Below, piece after piece: positions 50,010 through 59,339 of a stretch of DNA of 64,000 bases. The number at the start of each line of letters is the position of its first letter. Within the stretch, counting starts at the first letter, position 1. The translations under genes were made by a program, and so were the position numbers. The notes under the pieces were generated by a model. That model made no database searches, was not told where the DNA came from, and was given only the letters and a program-made list of their open reading frames with translations. Source of the DNA: Stella humosa (lineage in GTDB: Bacteria > Pseudomonadota > Alphaproteobacteria > ATCC43930 > Allostellaceae); assembly GCF_006738645.1 (NCBI RefSeq), contig NZ_AP019700.1, forward strand, positions 1-64,000, given 5' to 3'.

Positions 50010-50825
50010 TCAGCCTCGGATCGAATTGCGGATGAATCGGGTCATGGCGGCCAGCACCTGTTGGCGCTGGTCGCGGTGCGGGCTGTGGCCGCAGCCGGGC
50101 AGCATCATGGTCTCGACCGGACCGGCGGCGCGGTCGGCGATCGCGTCGAGCTGCGCCTGCGTGCCGTACTGGTCGCCCTCGCCCTGGATCACCAGGGTGG
50201 GGCAGGCGATGGCACCCAGACGGTCGAGGCAGTTCCAGCCGCGGAAGGCGGCCGTCTGCCAAGTGTCGTGCCAGCCATGGAAGACGGCGTCGGTCTGCTG
50301 CCCGTGGTGGCGCATCAGCTTCTCGCGCAGCCCGCCCCGATAGATCGGCAGGGCCTCGCGGATGCCGGCCAGTGTCTCTTCCTCGACGAAGACGTGGGGG
50401 GCCTCGGCGATGACGCCCTCGACATTCCGCCCGGCGACGCTGCCGGCATGCATCAGCGCGATGGTGGCGCCGTCGCTGTGGCCGACCAGGATCGGCCGGC
50501 CGATGCCGAGTGCCGCCAGGATGCCGGGCAGGGCGCGGTCGGCCTCGATGTCGAGATAGTCGGTCGGCAGCGGCAGGTGGCGCGGGTCGGACCCGCCGAA
50601 GCCCCGCCGGCTGTAGGCCATGGCCGGCAGCCCGGTCGCGGCCGCCAGGGCACCCGGAAAGTCGCGCCACAGGCCGGCCGATCCCAAGGCCTCGTGCAGG
50701 AACACGAGGACCGGTCCTTCCACGGGCCGGGCCAGGGTCCGGGCGCCGAACCAGCGATATTCGAGGCGATGATCTTCGACCCGCACCGCCTCGGTCGGCG
50801 GGTCGATCAGGGTGGCGGTCGCCAT
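50010..50825 (-). CDS. Alpha/beta hydrolase
   Basis: 271 residues of the alpha/beta-hydrolase fold: oxyanion region VFLHEALGSAGLWRDFP, nucleophile elbow VGHSDGAT (Ser117), an acid in the EGDQYGT region and the catalytic His in LPGCGHSPHRDQ. Esterase or lactonase-like, substrate unknown. Cotranscribed with the MBL hydrolase; divergent from trpB with 166 bases between. Confidence 0.88.
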   Translation of the reverse strand: MATATLIDPPTEAVRVEDHRLEYRWFGARTLARPVEGPVLVFLHEALGSAGLWRDFPGALAAATGLPAMAYSRRGFGGSDPRHLPLPTDYLDIEADRALPGILAALGIGRPILVGHSDGATIALMHAGSVAGRNVEGVIAEAPHVFVEEETLAGIREALPIYRGGLREKLMRHHGQQTDAVFHGWHDTWQTAAFRGWNCLDRLGAIACPTLVIQGEGDQYGTQAQLDAIADRAAGPVETMMLPGCGHSPHRDQRQQVLAAMTRFIRNSIRG

Positions 50826-50991
50826 GGGATCGGGGCCAGACTACCCGGAAGGTGGGGGCGGGTCCACCCGGCGCGGGCGTCTCTAGACGGAGCGCTTGCG
50901 ACGGCGGGGTTGCGAGCCTTGCCGATGTTCCGGTATTGCGTGCCCAGCCCCGGGCAAGCATGATCCGCGGCCTTTCCGGACAGGCACCAGG

Positions 50992-52203
50992 ATGAGCAAC
51001 GTCAATACCTATCGGGCCGGGCCCGACGAGCGCGGGCATTTCGGTCCCTATGGCGGCCGCTATGTGGCCGAGACGCTGATGCCGCTCATCCTCGAGGTCG
51101 AGGCGGCGTACAAGGCGGCCAAGGCCGATCCGGCCTTCCAGGCGGAGATGGACTACTACCTGGCCCACTATGTCGGCCGGCCGAGCCCGCTCTATTACGC
51201 CCAGCGCCTGACCGAGCATCTCGGCGGGGCCAAGGTCTACTTCAAGCGCGACGAGCTGAACCACACCGGCGCGCACAAGATCAACAACTGCCTGGGCCAG
51301 GTCATGCTGGCCCGCCGCATGGGCAAGAAGCGCATCATCGCCGAGACCGGGGCGGGACAGCACGGCGTCGCCACGGCGACCGTGGCGGCCCTCTTCGGCA
51401 TGAAGTGCCAAGTCTACATGGGCGCCACCGACATCGAGCGCCAGAAGCCCAACGTCTTCCGCATGCGCCTGCTGGGTGCCGAGGTGATCCCGGTCACTTC
51501 GGGTGCCGGCACGCTGAAAGACTCGATGAACGACGCCCTGCGGGCCTGGGTGGCGCAGGTCGAGGACACCTTCTACTGCATCGGCACGGTGGCTGGCCCG
51601 CACCCCTATCCCGCCATGGTCCGCGACTTCCAGTCGGTCATCGGCGAGGAGGTGCGCGAGCAGATGATGGCGGCCGAAGGGCGCCTGCCCGACACGCTGG
51701 TCGCCTGCATCGGCGGCGGCTCCAACGCCATGGGTCTCTTCTATCCCTTCCTCGACGATGCCTCGGTGGCGATGACGGCGGTAGAGGCGGCCGGCCACGG
51801 CATCGAGTCCGGGCAGCATGCGGCCTCGCTGGCGGGTGGGCGCCTGGGCGTGCTGCATGGCAACGCCACCTACCTGCTGCAGGATGCCGACGGGCAGATC
51901 CAGGAGGCGCACTCGATCTCGGCCGGGCTCGACTATCCCGGCATCGGGCCGGAGCATTCCTGGCTGCACGACATGAAGCGGGTGACCTACGTCTCGGCCA
52001 CCGACGACGAGGCGCTGGAGGCCTTCAAGCTCTGCGCCCGGCTGGAGGGCATCCTGCCGGCACTGGAGCCCTCGCACGCCCTGGCTCAGGTGACGCGCAT
52101 GGCGCCCGGCCTGCCGAAGGATCATCTGCTGGTCATGAACATGTGCGGGCGCGGCGACAAGGACGTGTTCACCGTCGCCGCCGCGCTCGGCATGGACATC
52201 TGA
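50992..52203 (+). CDS. trpB: Tryptophan synthase beta chain
   Basis: 403 residues; converts indole plus serine to tryptophan with PLP. The PLP lysine is Lys96 in [13 protein letters not shown]; other signatures are [40 protein letters not shown] and [12 protein letters not shown] at 50992 follows CAGG with modest complementarity; the frame runs open upstream into the promoter region. No trp leader peptide or attenuator was recognised upstream. First gene of trpB-trpA-accD-folC. Confidence 0.97.
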   Translation: MSNVNTYRAGPDERGHFGPYGGRYVAETLMPLILEVEAAYKAAKADPAFQAEMDYYLAHYVGRPSPLYYAQRLTEHLGGAKVYFKRDELNHTGAHKINNCLGQVMLARRMGKKRIIAETGAGQHGVATATVAALFGMKCQVYMGATDIERQKPNVFRMRLLGAEVIPVTSGAGTLKDSMNDALRAWVAQVEDTFYCIGTVAGPHPYPAMVRDFQSVIGEEVREQMMAAEGRLPDTLVACIGGGSNAMGLFYPFLDDASVAMTAVEAAGHGIESGQHAASLAGGRLGVLHGNATYLLQDADGQIQEAHSISAGLDYPGIGPEHSWLHDMKRVTYVSATDDEALEAFKLCARLEGILPALEPSHALAQVTRMAPGLPKDHLLVMNMCGRGDKDVFTVAAALGMDI

Positions 52204-52218
52204 CGGGAGGGCGGAAAG

Positions 52219-53058
52219 TTGAGCCAAGGTCGCATCGCCCGCCGCTTCGCCGCACTGGCCCGGGAAGGCCGCGCCGGCCTCGTCACCTTCGTCACCGCCG
52301 GTGACCCGGACGCGGCCACGGCCGCCGCCATCCTGGACCGCCTGCCGGCGGCCGGCGCCGACGTCATCGAACTGGGCATGCCTTTCTCCGACCCGATGGC
52401 CGATGGCCCGGCGGTACAGGCGGCGGGCCTGCGCGCGCTGAAGGCGGGCCAGACCATGATCCGCACGCTGGATCTCGTGCGCGGTTTCCGCGTCCGCGAG
52501 CAGGAGACCCCGATCGTGCTGATGGGGTACTTCAACCCCATCCTGCAATACGGCGTCGACCGCTTCTGCGTGGACGCGTCGGCGGCCGGCGTCGACGGCC
52601 TCATCATCGTCGACCTGCCGCCCGAGGAGGCCGAGCCGCTGGCCGTGCCGGCGGCGGCCAATGGGATCGACCTGATCCGCCTGGTGGCGCCGACCACGCC
52701 CGAGGCGCGGATGCCCAAGGTGATGGCCGGCGCCAGCGGCTTCATCTACGCGGTCGCGATCACCGGCGTCACCGGCACGGCTTCGGCCGCCCAGGGTGCG
52801 GTCGCCGAACTGGTGGCACGCGTCCGCCGCCACACCGACCTGCCGGTCGTCGTCGGCTTCGGCATCAACACCCCGGCCCAGGCGGCCGCCACCGCGGCCG
52901 TCGCCGATGGCATCGCCGTCGGCTCGGCCATCGTCCGGCAGGTGGAAATGGCGATCGACAGCAAGGGCCATGTCTCGCCCGATGTCGGCGACCGGCTGAT
53001 CGGCTTCGTCGGCCAGCTCGCGGCGGGCGTGCGCTCGGCTGCCCGCGTCGTGGCGTAG
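52219..53058 (+). CDS. trpA: Tryptophan synthase alpha chain
   Basis: 279 residues; releases indole from indole-3-glycerol phosphate and channels it to TrpB. Signatures: LVTFVTAGDPD, the catalytic Glu in VIELGMPFSDPMADGPAVQ, MGYFNPILQYG, and the phosphate loop VVVGFGINTPAQA. It starts with TTG at 52219, after GGGAGGG, 15 bases from trpB. Confidence 0.96.
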   Translation: MSQGRIARRFAALAREGRAGLVTFVTAGDPDAATAAAILDRLPAAGADVIELGMPFSDPMADGPAVQAAGLRALKAGQTMIRTLDLVRGFRVREQETPIVLMGYFNPILQYGVDRFCVDASAAGVDGLIIVDLPPEEAEPLAVPAAANGIDLIRLVAPTTPEARMPKVMAGASGFIYAVAITGVTGTASAAQGAVAELVARVRRHTDLPVVVGFGINTPAQAAATAAVADGIAVGSAIVRQVEMAIDSKGHVSPDVGDRLIGFVGQLAAGVRSAARVVA

Positions 53059-53071
53059 CGAAGGACCGGCC

Positions 53072-54070
53072 GTGAACTGGCTTACCAACTTCGTCCGGCC
53101 GAAGATCCGAGCGCTCGTCCGCAAGGCGGACGTGCCCGACAACCTGTGGCACAAGTGCCCGGCCTGCGGGCAGATGATCTTCCACCGCGAGCTGGAGGCC
53201 AACCTCCACGTCTGCCACCATTGCGGCCATCACCTGCGCATCGGCGCCCGCCGCCGCTTCGGCATGGTGTTCGACGAAGGCATCTTCCACGAGATCGAGC
53301 TGCCCAAGACCCCGGTCGACCCGCTGAAGTTTCGCGACGTGAAGCGCTATTCCGATCGCCTGCGCGAGGCCCAGGGCCGCCATCAGGCCGATGACGCCAT
53401 CAAGGTGGCGCACGGGCGCATGGGCGGGTCCAACGTCGTCTTCGCCTGCTTCGAGTTCGACTTCATGGGCGGCTCCATGGGCGTGGCGGTGGGCGAGGGG
53501 CTGGTGGCCGCCGCCCGCTTGGCCGTCCTGCAGCAGGCGCCGCTGGTCGTCGTCCCGGCCTCGGGCGGGGCGCGCATGCAGGAGGGCATCCTGTCCCTGA
53601 TGCAGATGGCGCGCACCACCATCGCCATCGAGGAAGTGAAGGCAGCCGGCCTGCCCTACATCGTCGTGCTGGCCGACCCGACGACGGGCGGCGTGACGGC
53701 CTCTTTCGCCATGCTGGGCGACATCACCGTGGCCGAGCCGGGCGCGGTGATCGGCTTCGCCGGCGCCCGCGTGATCGAGGAGACGATCCGCGAGAAGCTG
53801 CCTGAGGGCTTCCAGCGCGCCGAATACCTGCTGGAACATGGCATGGTCGACATGGTCGTGCCGCGCCGCGACCTGCGCCAGACGCTGATCCGCGTGCTCG
53901 ACCTGCTGCATCGCCGCCAGCCGCCGGCCGAGGTGCTGCCGCCGCAGCCCGTCCTGGTCAGCCAGCAGGCGGCCAACCAGATCGGGCCCGGCCCCATGGG
54001 GGGCAGCGGTTCGATGGGCGGGGGACCATCGGCAATCGGCCATGGGCCGGCCGCCACCGAGGACCGCTAG
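53072..54070 (+). CDS. accD: Acetyl-CoA carboxylase carboxyltransferase subunit beta
   Basis: 332 residues. N-terminal four-Cys zinc ribbon (Cys29, Cys32, Cys48, Cys51 in CPACGQ and CHHCGHH) and the crotonase-like carboxyltransferase core (SGGARMQEGILSLMQMA, GGVTASFAMLGDI, GFAGARVIEETI). It makes malonyl-CoA with AccA. The last 35 residues are a Gly/Met/Pro-rich extension beyond the core. GTG start at 53072. The trpBA-accD-folC order is common in alphaproteobacteria. Confidence 0.96.
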   Translation: MNWLTNFVRPKIRALVRKADVPDNLWHKCPACGQMIFHRELEANLHVCHHCGHHLRIGARRRFGMVFDEGIFHEIELPKTPVDPLKFRDVKRYSDRLREAQGRHQADDAIKVAHGRMGGSNVVFACFEFDFMGGSMGVAVGEGLVAAARLAVLQQAPLVVVPASGGARMQEGILSLMQMARTTIAIEEVKAAGLPYIVVLADPTTGGVTASFAMLGDITVAEPGAVIGFAGARVIEETIREKLPEGFQRAEYLLEHGMVDMVVPRRDLRQTLIRVLDLLHRRQPPAEVLPPQPVLVSQQAANQIGPGPMGGSGSMGGGPSAIGHGPAATEDR

Positions 54071-54114
54071 CCCGCAGCGCTTCGCCTCTTGCCGGCCCGG
54101 GGGGCCTGCCCGCG

Positions 54115-55425
54115 ATGAACCTTCCTGCTTCCTCCGCCGATGCCGCGCGCGTGGATGCGCTGCTGGCGCGCCTGCTGGTGCTGCATCCGCGGGTCATCGA
54201 CCTGTCGCTCGGCCGCATCCGCCGCCTGCTGGACCAGCTGGGCCGGCCGCACGAGCGGCTGCCGCCCGTCTTCCACGTCACCGGCACCAACGGCAAGGGC
54301 TCCACCTGCGCCTATCTGCGCGCGATGCTGGAAGCCGCCGGCCGGCGGGTGCACGTCTTCACCTCGCCCCACCTCGTGCGCTTCAACGAGCGCATCCGGC
54401 TGGCGGGCGAACTCATCTCCGACGGCGACCTGGCCGCCCTGCTGGAGGAGGTGGAGGCGGTGAACGCGGGCGAGCCGATCACCTTCTTCGAGATCATCGG
54501 TGCCGCCGCCTTCCTCGCCTTCGCCCGCGTGCCGGCGGACGCCCTGGTGCTGGAAGTCGGCATGGGTGGCCGGCTCGACGCCACCAACGTCATAGCCCGG
54601 CCGGCGGCCAGCATCATCACGCCGGTGTCGCTCGACCACATGTCCTACCTGGGCGACACGGTGGCCGCCATCGCACGCGAGAAGGCGGGTATCCTGAAGC
54701 CCGGCGCCTTCGGCATCATCGGCCCGCAGACGGCCGATGCCGCTGCCGTCATCGAGAAGCATGCGGCTTCGGTGGCCGCACCCCTGCGCCGCTTCGGGCG
54801 GGAATGGACCGTCATGCCGACCGCGGCCGGCCTGCGCTACGAGGGGCCGGAATGGCGCCTCGACCTGCCGGCGCCGGGCCTGCTCGGCCGCCACCAGTAC
54901 GACAATGCCGGCGGCGCCCTGGCCGCGCTGGAGGCGTTCGATCCGACCCTGCCGGCGGCCGCCCTGGCGGCCGGCATCGCCGGCGTGCAGTGGCCGGCGC
55001 GGTTGCAGCGGCTGACGCAGGGGCCACTGGCCCGGACCCTGCCGGCCGGGTCCGAGCTGTGGCTCGATGGCGGCCACAACGTCGCCTGCGCCGAGGCGGT
55101 CGCGGCCGAACTGGCGCGCTGGCCGGCGATGCCGATGCACCTCGTCTTCGCGATGCTGGACAATCGCGACCCGGCGGCCTTCCTGCGGGTGCTGGCGCCC
55201 CTGTCGGCCGGCCTGGAGGCGGTGGCCATTCCGGGCGAGCACAAGAGCTGGAGTGCGGAGGCGGCGGCCGAGGCGGCCTGCTCGGCGGGTATCCCGGCGG
55301 CCCCGGCTGCCGATCTCGGGGCGGCAATGGCGGCGATCACTACCCGGTCCGGGGGAAGCCCGGTCCGGGTGCTGATCTGCGGCTCGCTCTACCTGGCGGG
55401 CGTCGTGCTGGCGGAGAATTCCTGA
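54115..55425 (+). CDS. folC: Bifunctional folylpolyglutamate synthase/dihydrofolate synthase
   Basis: 436 residues; adds glutamate to dihydropteroate and to folates. Mur-ligase-type fold with ATP loop GTNGKGST (residues 57-64), FTSPHLVRFNERI, LEVGMGGRLDATN, VSLDHMSYLGDTVAAIAREKAGI, and the C-terminal LDGGHN. ATG at 54115, 44 bases after accD. It is convergent with trxA, 22 bases apart. Confidence 0.95.
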   Translation: MNLPASSADAARVDALLARLLVLHPRVIDLSLGRIRRLLDQLGRPHERLPPVFHVTGTNGKGSTCAYLRAMLEAAGRRVHVFTSPHLVRFNERIRLAGELISDGDLAALLEEVEAVNAGEPITFFEIIGAAAFLAFARVPADALVLEVGMGGRLDATNVIARPAASIITPVSLDHMSYLGDTVAAIAREKAGILKPGAFGIIGPQTADAAAVIEKHAASVAAPLRRFGREWTVMPTAAGLRYEGPEWRLDLPAPGLLGRHQYDNAGGALAALEAFDPTLPAAALAAGIAGVQWPARLQRLTQGPLARTLPAGSELWLDGGHNVACAEAVAAELARWPAMPMHLVFAMLDNRDPAAFLRVLAPLSAGLEAVAIPGEHKSWSAEAAAEAACSAGIPAAPAADLGAAMAAITTRSGGSPVRVLICGSLYLAGVVLAENS

Positions 55426-55447
55426 CCGCCAGCCCCACCCATGCCGC

Positions 55448-55768
55448 TCAGATGACGGATTCGACCCACTCGTAGAGCTTCTGCTTCGGCAGGGCGCCGA
55501 TCTTCTGGGCCGCGACCTGGCCGTCCTTGAACACGATCAGCGTCGGGATGCCGCGGACGCCATATTTGCGCGGGGTGGCCGGGTTCTCGTCGATGTTGAT
55601 CTTGGCCACGGTCACGCGGCCCTTCATCTCGGTCGACAGGTCTTCCAGGAACGGCCCGATCGCCTTGCAGGGGCCGCACCATTCGGCCCAGAAATCGACC
55701 AGCACGGGGCCGGTCGCCTTCAGCACACTGGCCTCGAACGTGTCGTCGCTTACGCTGGTGCTCGGCAT
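55448..55768 (-). CDS. trxA: Thioredoxin
   Basis: 106 residues, the size of TrxA, with the active site WCGPC (Cys31, Cys34) and the cis-Pro loop GIPTL. Cytosolic disulfide reductase. It sits downstream of addA with 82 bases between, on the same strand, in the common alphaproteobacterial order addB-addA-trxA. Confidence 0.96.
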   Translation of the reverse strand: MPSTSVSDDTFEASVLKATGPVLVDFWAEWCGPCKAIGPFLEDLSTEMKGRVTVAKINIDENPATPRKYGVRGIPTLIVFKDGQVAAQKIGALPKQKLYEWVESVI

Positions 55769-55850
55769 TCTCGGATACTCCCGGCGACAAGGCGCCGTTC
55801 GAGGGGTTGGGTCTGCTACCCGAGAAATTAGGGGACGGCAGCGAAGGGGG

Positions 55851-58800
55851 TCAAGGAGGCCCGGCCACCGTGATGGCGCCGTCGAGCGCGGCCTCGGACA
55901 GCCACATCAGGTTCGGCCCGTCCGTCCACAGGATGGCGCAGCGGATGGGCCGGTCGGGATAGATCGCGGCCACCGCTGTGCGATAGGCCGCCATCTGCCG
56001 CAGGTAGAGCGGCGGGGTGTCGGCTTCGACCGCGGGCGGCGGCCGGTTGGTCTTGTAGTCGAGGATGACGACGGCCTCGTCCGTCACCACCAGGCGGTCG
56101 ATCGTGCCGGAAATGGCAGCCGCCCCCACCCGGCCGACGATCGGCACCTCGGCCTGCCCCGGCGCATCGAAGAGCGCGGCCGCCGCCGGATCGTCCAGCA
56201 CTGCCAGCACCTCGCGCGTCCAGGCGGCGCGCGTCGCGGGGTCGAGCCGGTGCGACGGCTGGGCCAGGAAGCGCTCGCTGGCGGCCGCCCGCTCGCCCGC
56301 CGGCAGGTCGGGCAGGGACTGCAGCAGGCGGTGCAGCAGCAGGCCGCGGCGAAAGCGCTGGCCGTCGTCGTTGCCGACCGGCGACCGGGGGGCGGGCTCC
56401 TCCTCGGTCGGGCGCGAGGGCGCCAGCGGCCGGCTCGGGCTCGGCTCGGGCGGCGGCGGGTGGAAGAGCCAGGGCGGGTCGGCGGCCGCGGCCGACGGGG
56501 CGCGATGGCTGGCCCCGGCCCGCACCTGGTCGCCCTCCACCTCGAACCGCCAGATGGTCGCATCCTGGTCGTCCGGGTCGGTCGATGTCGGGTCCGGCAA
56601 TTCCTCACCCAGCGCGCCCGCCCGCATCGCCTGGTCGACCAGCGCGTGCCAGTTGCCGGCCGGCGGCTCGCGCGTGCCACGCCAGCCGCAGACATAGAGA
56701 CGGTCCTCCGCCCGCGTCATCGCGACATAGAGCAGCCGGCGATACTCCTGCATGCCGCGCCGCTGGGCCGCCTCGCGCAGGCCCCGGCACAGGCTCTCCT
56801 CGTTGTCGCGGCGGACGGGCCACAGCACCAGCTCGCTGCCCGATCCGGCGTCGCCCGGCCCCTCGCCCCACAGCAGCGGCGACGTGTCGCGCGGCACCTG
56901 GGCGGTGTCGGGCAGGAAGACGATCGGCGCCTCCAGCCCCTTGGCGCCATGCACCGTCATCACCCGCACGGCATCGGTCCCGGCCTCGACCTCGCGGCGG
57001 ACCTCGGTTGCCTGGATGTCGAGCCAGTGCAGGAAGCCTTGCAGGCTGGGCGCGTGCGAGCGCTCATAGACCAGGGTCTGCGACAGGAACTCGTCGATCG
57101 GGTCGGCCGCGTCCGGCCCCAGCCGGTCGAGCAGGCGGGTGCGCCCGCCACCCGGGCCCAGCGTCTCGGCGAAGAAGGCGAAGGGGGTGACGAAGTCGGC
57201 CCGGCGCAGCCGGTCGGCCAGGAAGGCGTGGGCGGCGGCAAAGCGCGGCTCGCCGCGCCGCCGGGCCAGGGCCGACCACAAAGGCTGCGTCACCCGCCCG
57301 GTGGCCAGTTGGAACAGGTCGTCCTCGTCCAGGCCGACCAGCGGGCTCTTCAGCAGGGTCGCCAGGTTCAGGTCGTCCTCGGGCAGCAGGACGAAGCGGC
57401 CCAGCGCGGCCAGGTCCATCACCGCCATCTGCTGCGGCAGGACCATGCGGTCGATGCCCGCCACCGGCACGCCCGCATCCTTGAAGGCGCGCACCATCTG
57501 GGCGGCAAAGGCGGTGCGCCGGCGCAGCAGCACCAGCACGTCGCCCGGGCGGATCGGCCGCCCGGCCGATTCCAGGATGGTCCCCTCGTCGAGCCAGCGG
57601 CGGACCATGCGGGCGATGCGCCGGGCGAGCCGCGCGATCGGCGACACGGCGAAGCGCTGGTCGACCGGCGGGCTCCAGGGGGCCTCCTCCTCGGCCGCGG
57701 CCGGCGCCAGCAGCGGCCAGACCTCGACCCGCCCGGTCTGCCCCAGGCGCGACACCAGATGCTCGATCACGGCGGGGTCGCCGCGGCCGGTATCGGCTAG
57801 TCCGTCCTTGGCCTCCACACCGGCGAAGACGGTATCGACCGCCGTCAGGATCGCCTCGGTCGAGCGGAACGAGACCATCAGCTCGACCGGGCGCCAGACC
57901 GCGTCGACGGCCTCCGCGCGGGCCTGGAAATGGGCCCGCATGCGCCGGAAGGCGTCGGGGTCCGCACCCTGGAAGCTGTAGATCGACTGCTTCACGTCGC
58001 CGACCGCGAAGAGCGTGCGGTCGGTCTCGCGCGCGCTGCGGCCGGCGAAGAACTCCTCGGCCAGGGCGGCCACCACCGCCCACTGGTCGGGGCTGGTGTC
58101 CTGGGCCTCGTCGACCAGCACATGGTCGATGCCGCCATCCAGCTTGTAGAGCACCCAGGGGGCGATCCCGGGCAGGTCGAACAGCGCCCGGGTGCGCAGG
58201 ATCAGGTCCTCGTAGTCGAGCAGCGCGCGGGCCGCCTTGGCTTGCTCGTAGCGCACCAGGATCGCCTGGCCCAGGCGCAGCAGGGCGGCGGTGGCCGCGC
58301 GCACGGCGGCCGCGCGGGCCTGTTCCTGCAAGGCCAGCAAGCGATGGGCCTCGTCGCGCAGCGTGGTCTCCGCGGCCGGGTAGGCCGCGGCCGTGCCCTT
58401 GTTGACCAGGCGGGCCAGCACCGTGCCTTCCTTGGTCAGGAAGGCCCGGCGATAGGCGGCCATGGCCTCGACGCGCGCCGCCGGCCGGTCGAGCCATTCC
58501 AGGATGATGCCGGCGCGCTCGGCCTCTTTCTCGGTCCCGGCGGCCAGCCCGCGGGCGGCCATGCGCAGGCTGGCCTCGTCGCAACTGCCGGGGCCGCAGC
58601 CCGATGCCAGGACCGACGCCTCGGTCGCCTCGGGATCGACGCCGAGTGCCGCCGCGATGCGGTTCAGCAGCGGCTCCAGCCCGCCCGCCTGGTCGCGCAT
58701 CCGCGCCAGGCGCCCGCGCCGGCCCAGCAACTGGCGCAGCAGGTCGAGGAAGGCATCCTCGCGGACATGGCGGGCGACCTCGGCCACGGCCGCCCCCAGC

Positions 58801-59339
58801 GCCTGGTCAGCGGCCGCCGCCGCCAGTGTCGCGTTCAGGGCAGCCTGCAACAGCTCGGCCGCGGTGTTGTCGTCGGCGATGTCGAAATGCGGCGGCACCC
58901 CGGCCTCAATGGGGAAGCGCGACAGCAGCGACTGGCAGAAGGAATGGATGGTCTGGATCCGCATGCCGCCCGGCGTGTCCAGCACGCGGGCGAACAGGCG
59001 GCGGGCGGCATCGCGGCGCTTCTCGTCGGCGACCTGCCCTTCGAGCCGATGAAGCTCCTCGCCCAGCGCGGCCTCGTCGGTCGTGGCCCAGCGCCCCAGC
59101 ACCCGGTGCAGGCGAATCGCCATCACCGCGGCGGCCGCCTTGGTGAAGGTGAGGCACAAGAGCCGCTCGGGTGCTGCACCCGCCAGCAGCAGGCGCAGGA
59201 TGCGGTTGGTCAGCACGGTGGTCTTGCCGGTGCCGGCCGATGCGCCGACCCAGGCCGATACCGCGGGGTCGGCCGCCGCGCGCTGGGCGGCCGCGGCCGC
59301 CGCGCGGTTCAATGCATCCTGGCTTGGGACCGCCGTCAT
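55851..59339 (-). CDS. addA: Double-strand break repair helicase-nuclease AddA
   Basis: 1162 residues. UvrD-type helicase with Walker A GASAGTGKTTVL (residues 32-43), LLCLTFTKAAAAVMA, VDEAQDTSPDQWAVV, and motif VMTVHGAKGLEAPIVFLPD; C-terminal RecB-type nuclease domain with VILDYKTNRPP. With AddB it resects double-strand ends for RecA. The ATG at 59339 overlaps the addB stop (ATGA). No frameshift is apparent in this gene. Confidence 0.95.
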   Translation of the reverse strand: MTAVPSQDALNRAAAAAAQRAAADPAVSAWVGASAGTGKTTVLTNRILRLLLAGAAPERLLCLTFTKAAAAVMAIRLHRVLGRWATTDEAALGEELHRLEGQVADEKRRDAARRLFARVLDTPGGMRIQTIHSFCQSLLSRFPIEAGVPPHFDIADDNTAAELLQAALNATLAAAAADQALGAAVAEVARHVREDAFLDLLRQLLGRRGRLARMRDQAGGLEPLLNRIAAALGVDPEATEASVLASGCGPGSCDEASLRMAARGLAAGTEKEAERAGIILEWLDRPAARVEAMAAYRRAFLTKEGTVLARLVNKGTAAAYPAAETTLRDEAHRLLALQEQARAAAVRAATAALLRLGQAILVRYEQAKAARALLDYEDLILRTRALFDLPGIAPWVLYKLDGGIDHVLVDEAQDTSPDQWAVVAALAEEFFAGRSARETDRTLFAVGDVKQSIYSFQGADPDAFRRMRAHFQARAEAVDAVWRPVELMVSFRSTEAILTAVDTVFAGVEAKDGLADTGRGDPAVIEHLVSRLGQTGRVEVWPLLAPAAAEEEAPWSPPVDQRFAVSPIARLARRIARMVRRWLDEGTILESAGRPIRPGDVLVLLRRRTAFAAQMVRAFKDAGVPVAGIDRMVLPQQMAVMDLAALGRFVLLPEDDLNLATLLKSPLVGLDEDDLFQLATGRVTQPLWSALARRRGEPRFAAAHAFLADRLRRADFVTPFAFFAETLGPGGGRTRLLDRLGPDAADPIDEFLSQTLVYERSHAPSLQGFLHWLDIQATEVRREVEAGTDAVRVMTVHGAKGLEAPIVFLPDTAQVPRDTSPLLWGEGPGDAGSGSELVLWPVRRDNEESLCRGLREAAQRRGMQEYRRLLYVAMTRAEDRLYVCGWRGTREPPAGNWHALVDQAMRAGALGEELPDPTSTDPDDQDATIWRFEVEGDQVRAGASHRAPSAAAADPPWLFHPPPPEPSPSRPLAPSRPTEEEPAPRSPVGNDDGQRFRRGLLLHRLLQSLPDLPAGERAAASERFLAQPSHRLDPATRAAWTREVLAVLDDPAAAALFDAPGQAEVPIVGRVGAAAISGTIDRLVVTDEAVVILDYKTNRPPPAVEADTPPLYLRQMAAYRTAVAAIYPDRPIRCAILWTDGPNLMWLSEAALDGAITVAGPP

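Noticed and set aside
50826-50991. Trp leader peptide/attenuator before trpB
   Set aside because: No short reading frame with consecutive Trp codons followed by competing hairpins was recognised.
49981-53202. 1,073-codon open frame on the minus strand
   Set aside because: Antisense to trpB and trpA and out of frame with the alpha/beta hydrolase; no recognisable domain.
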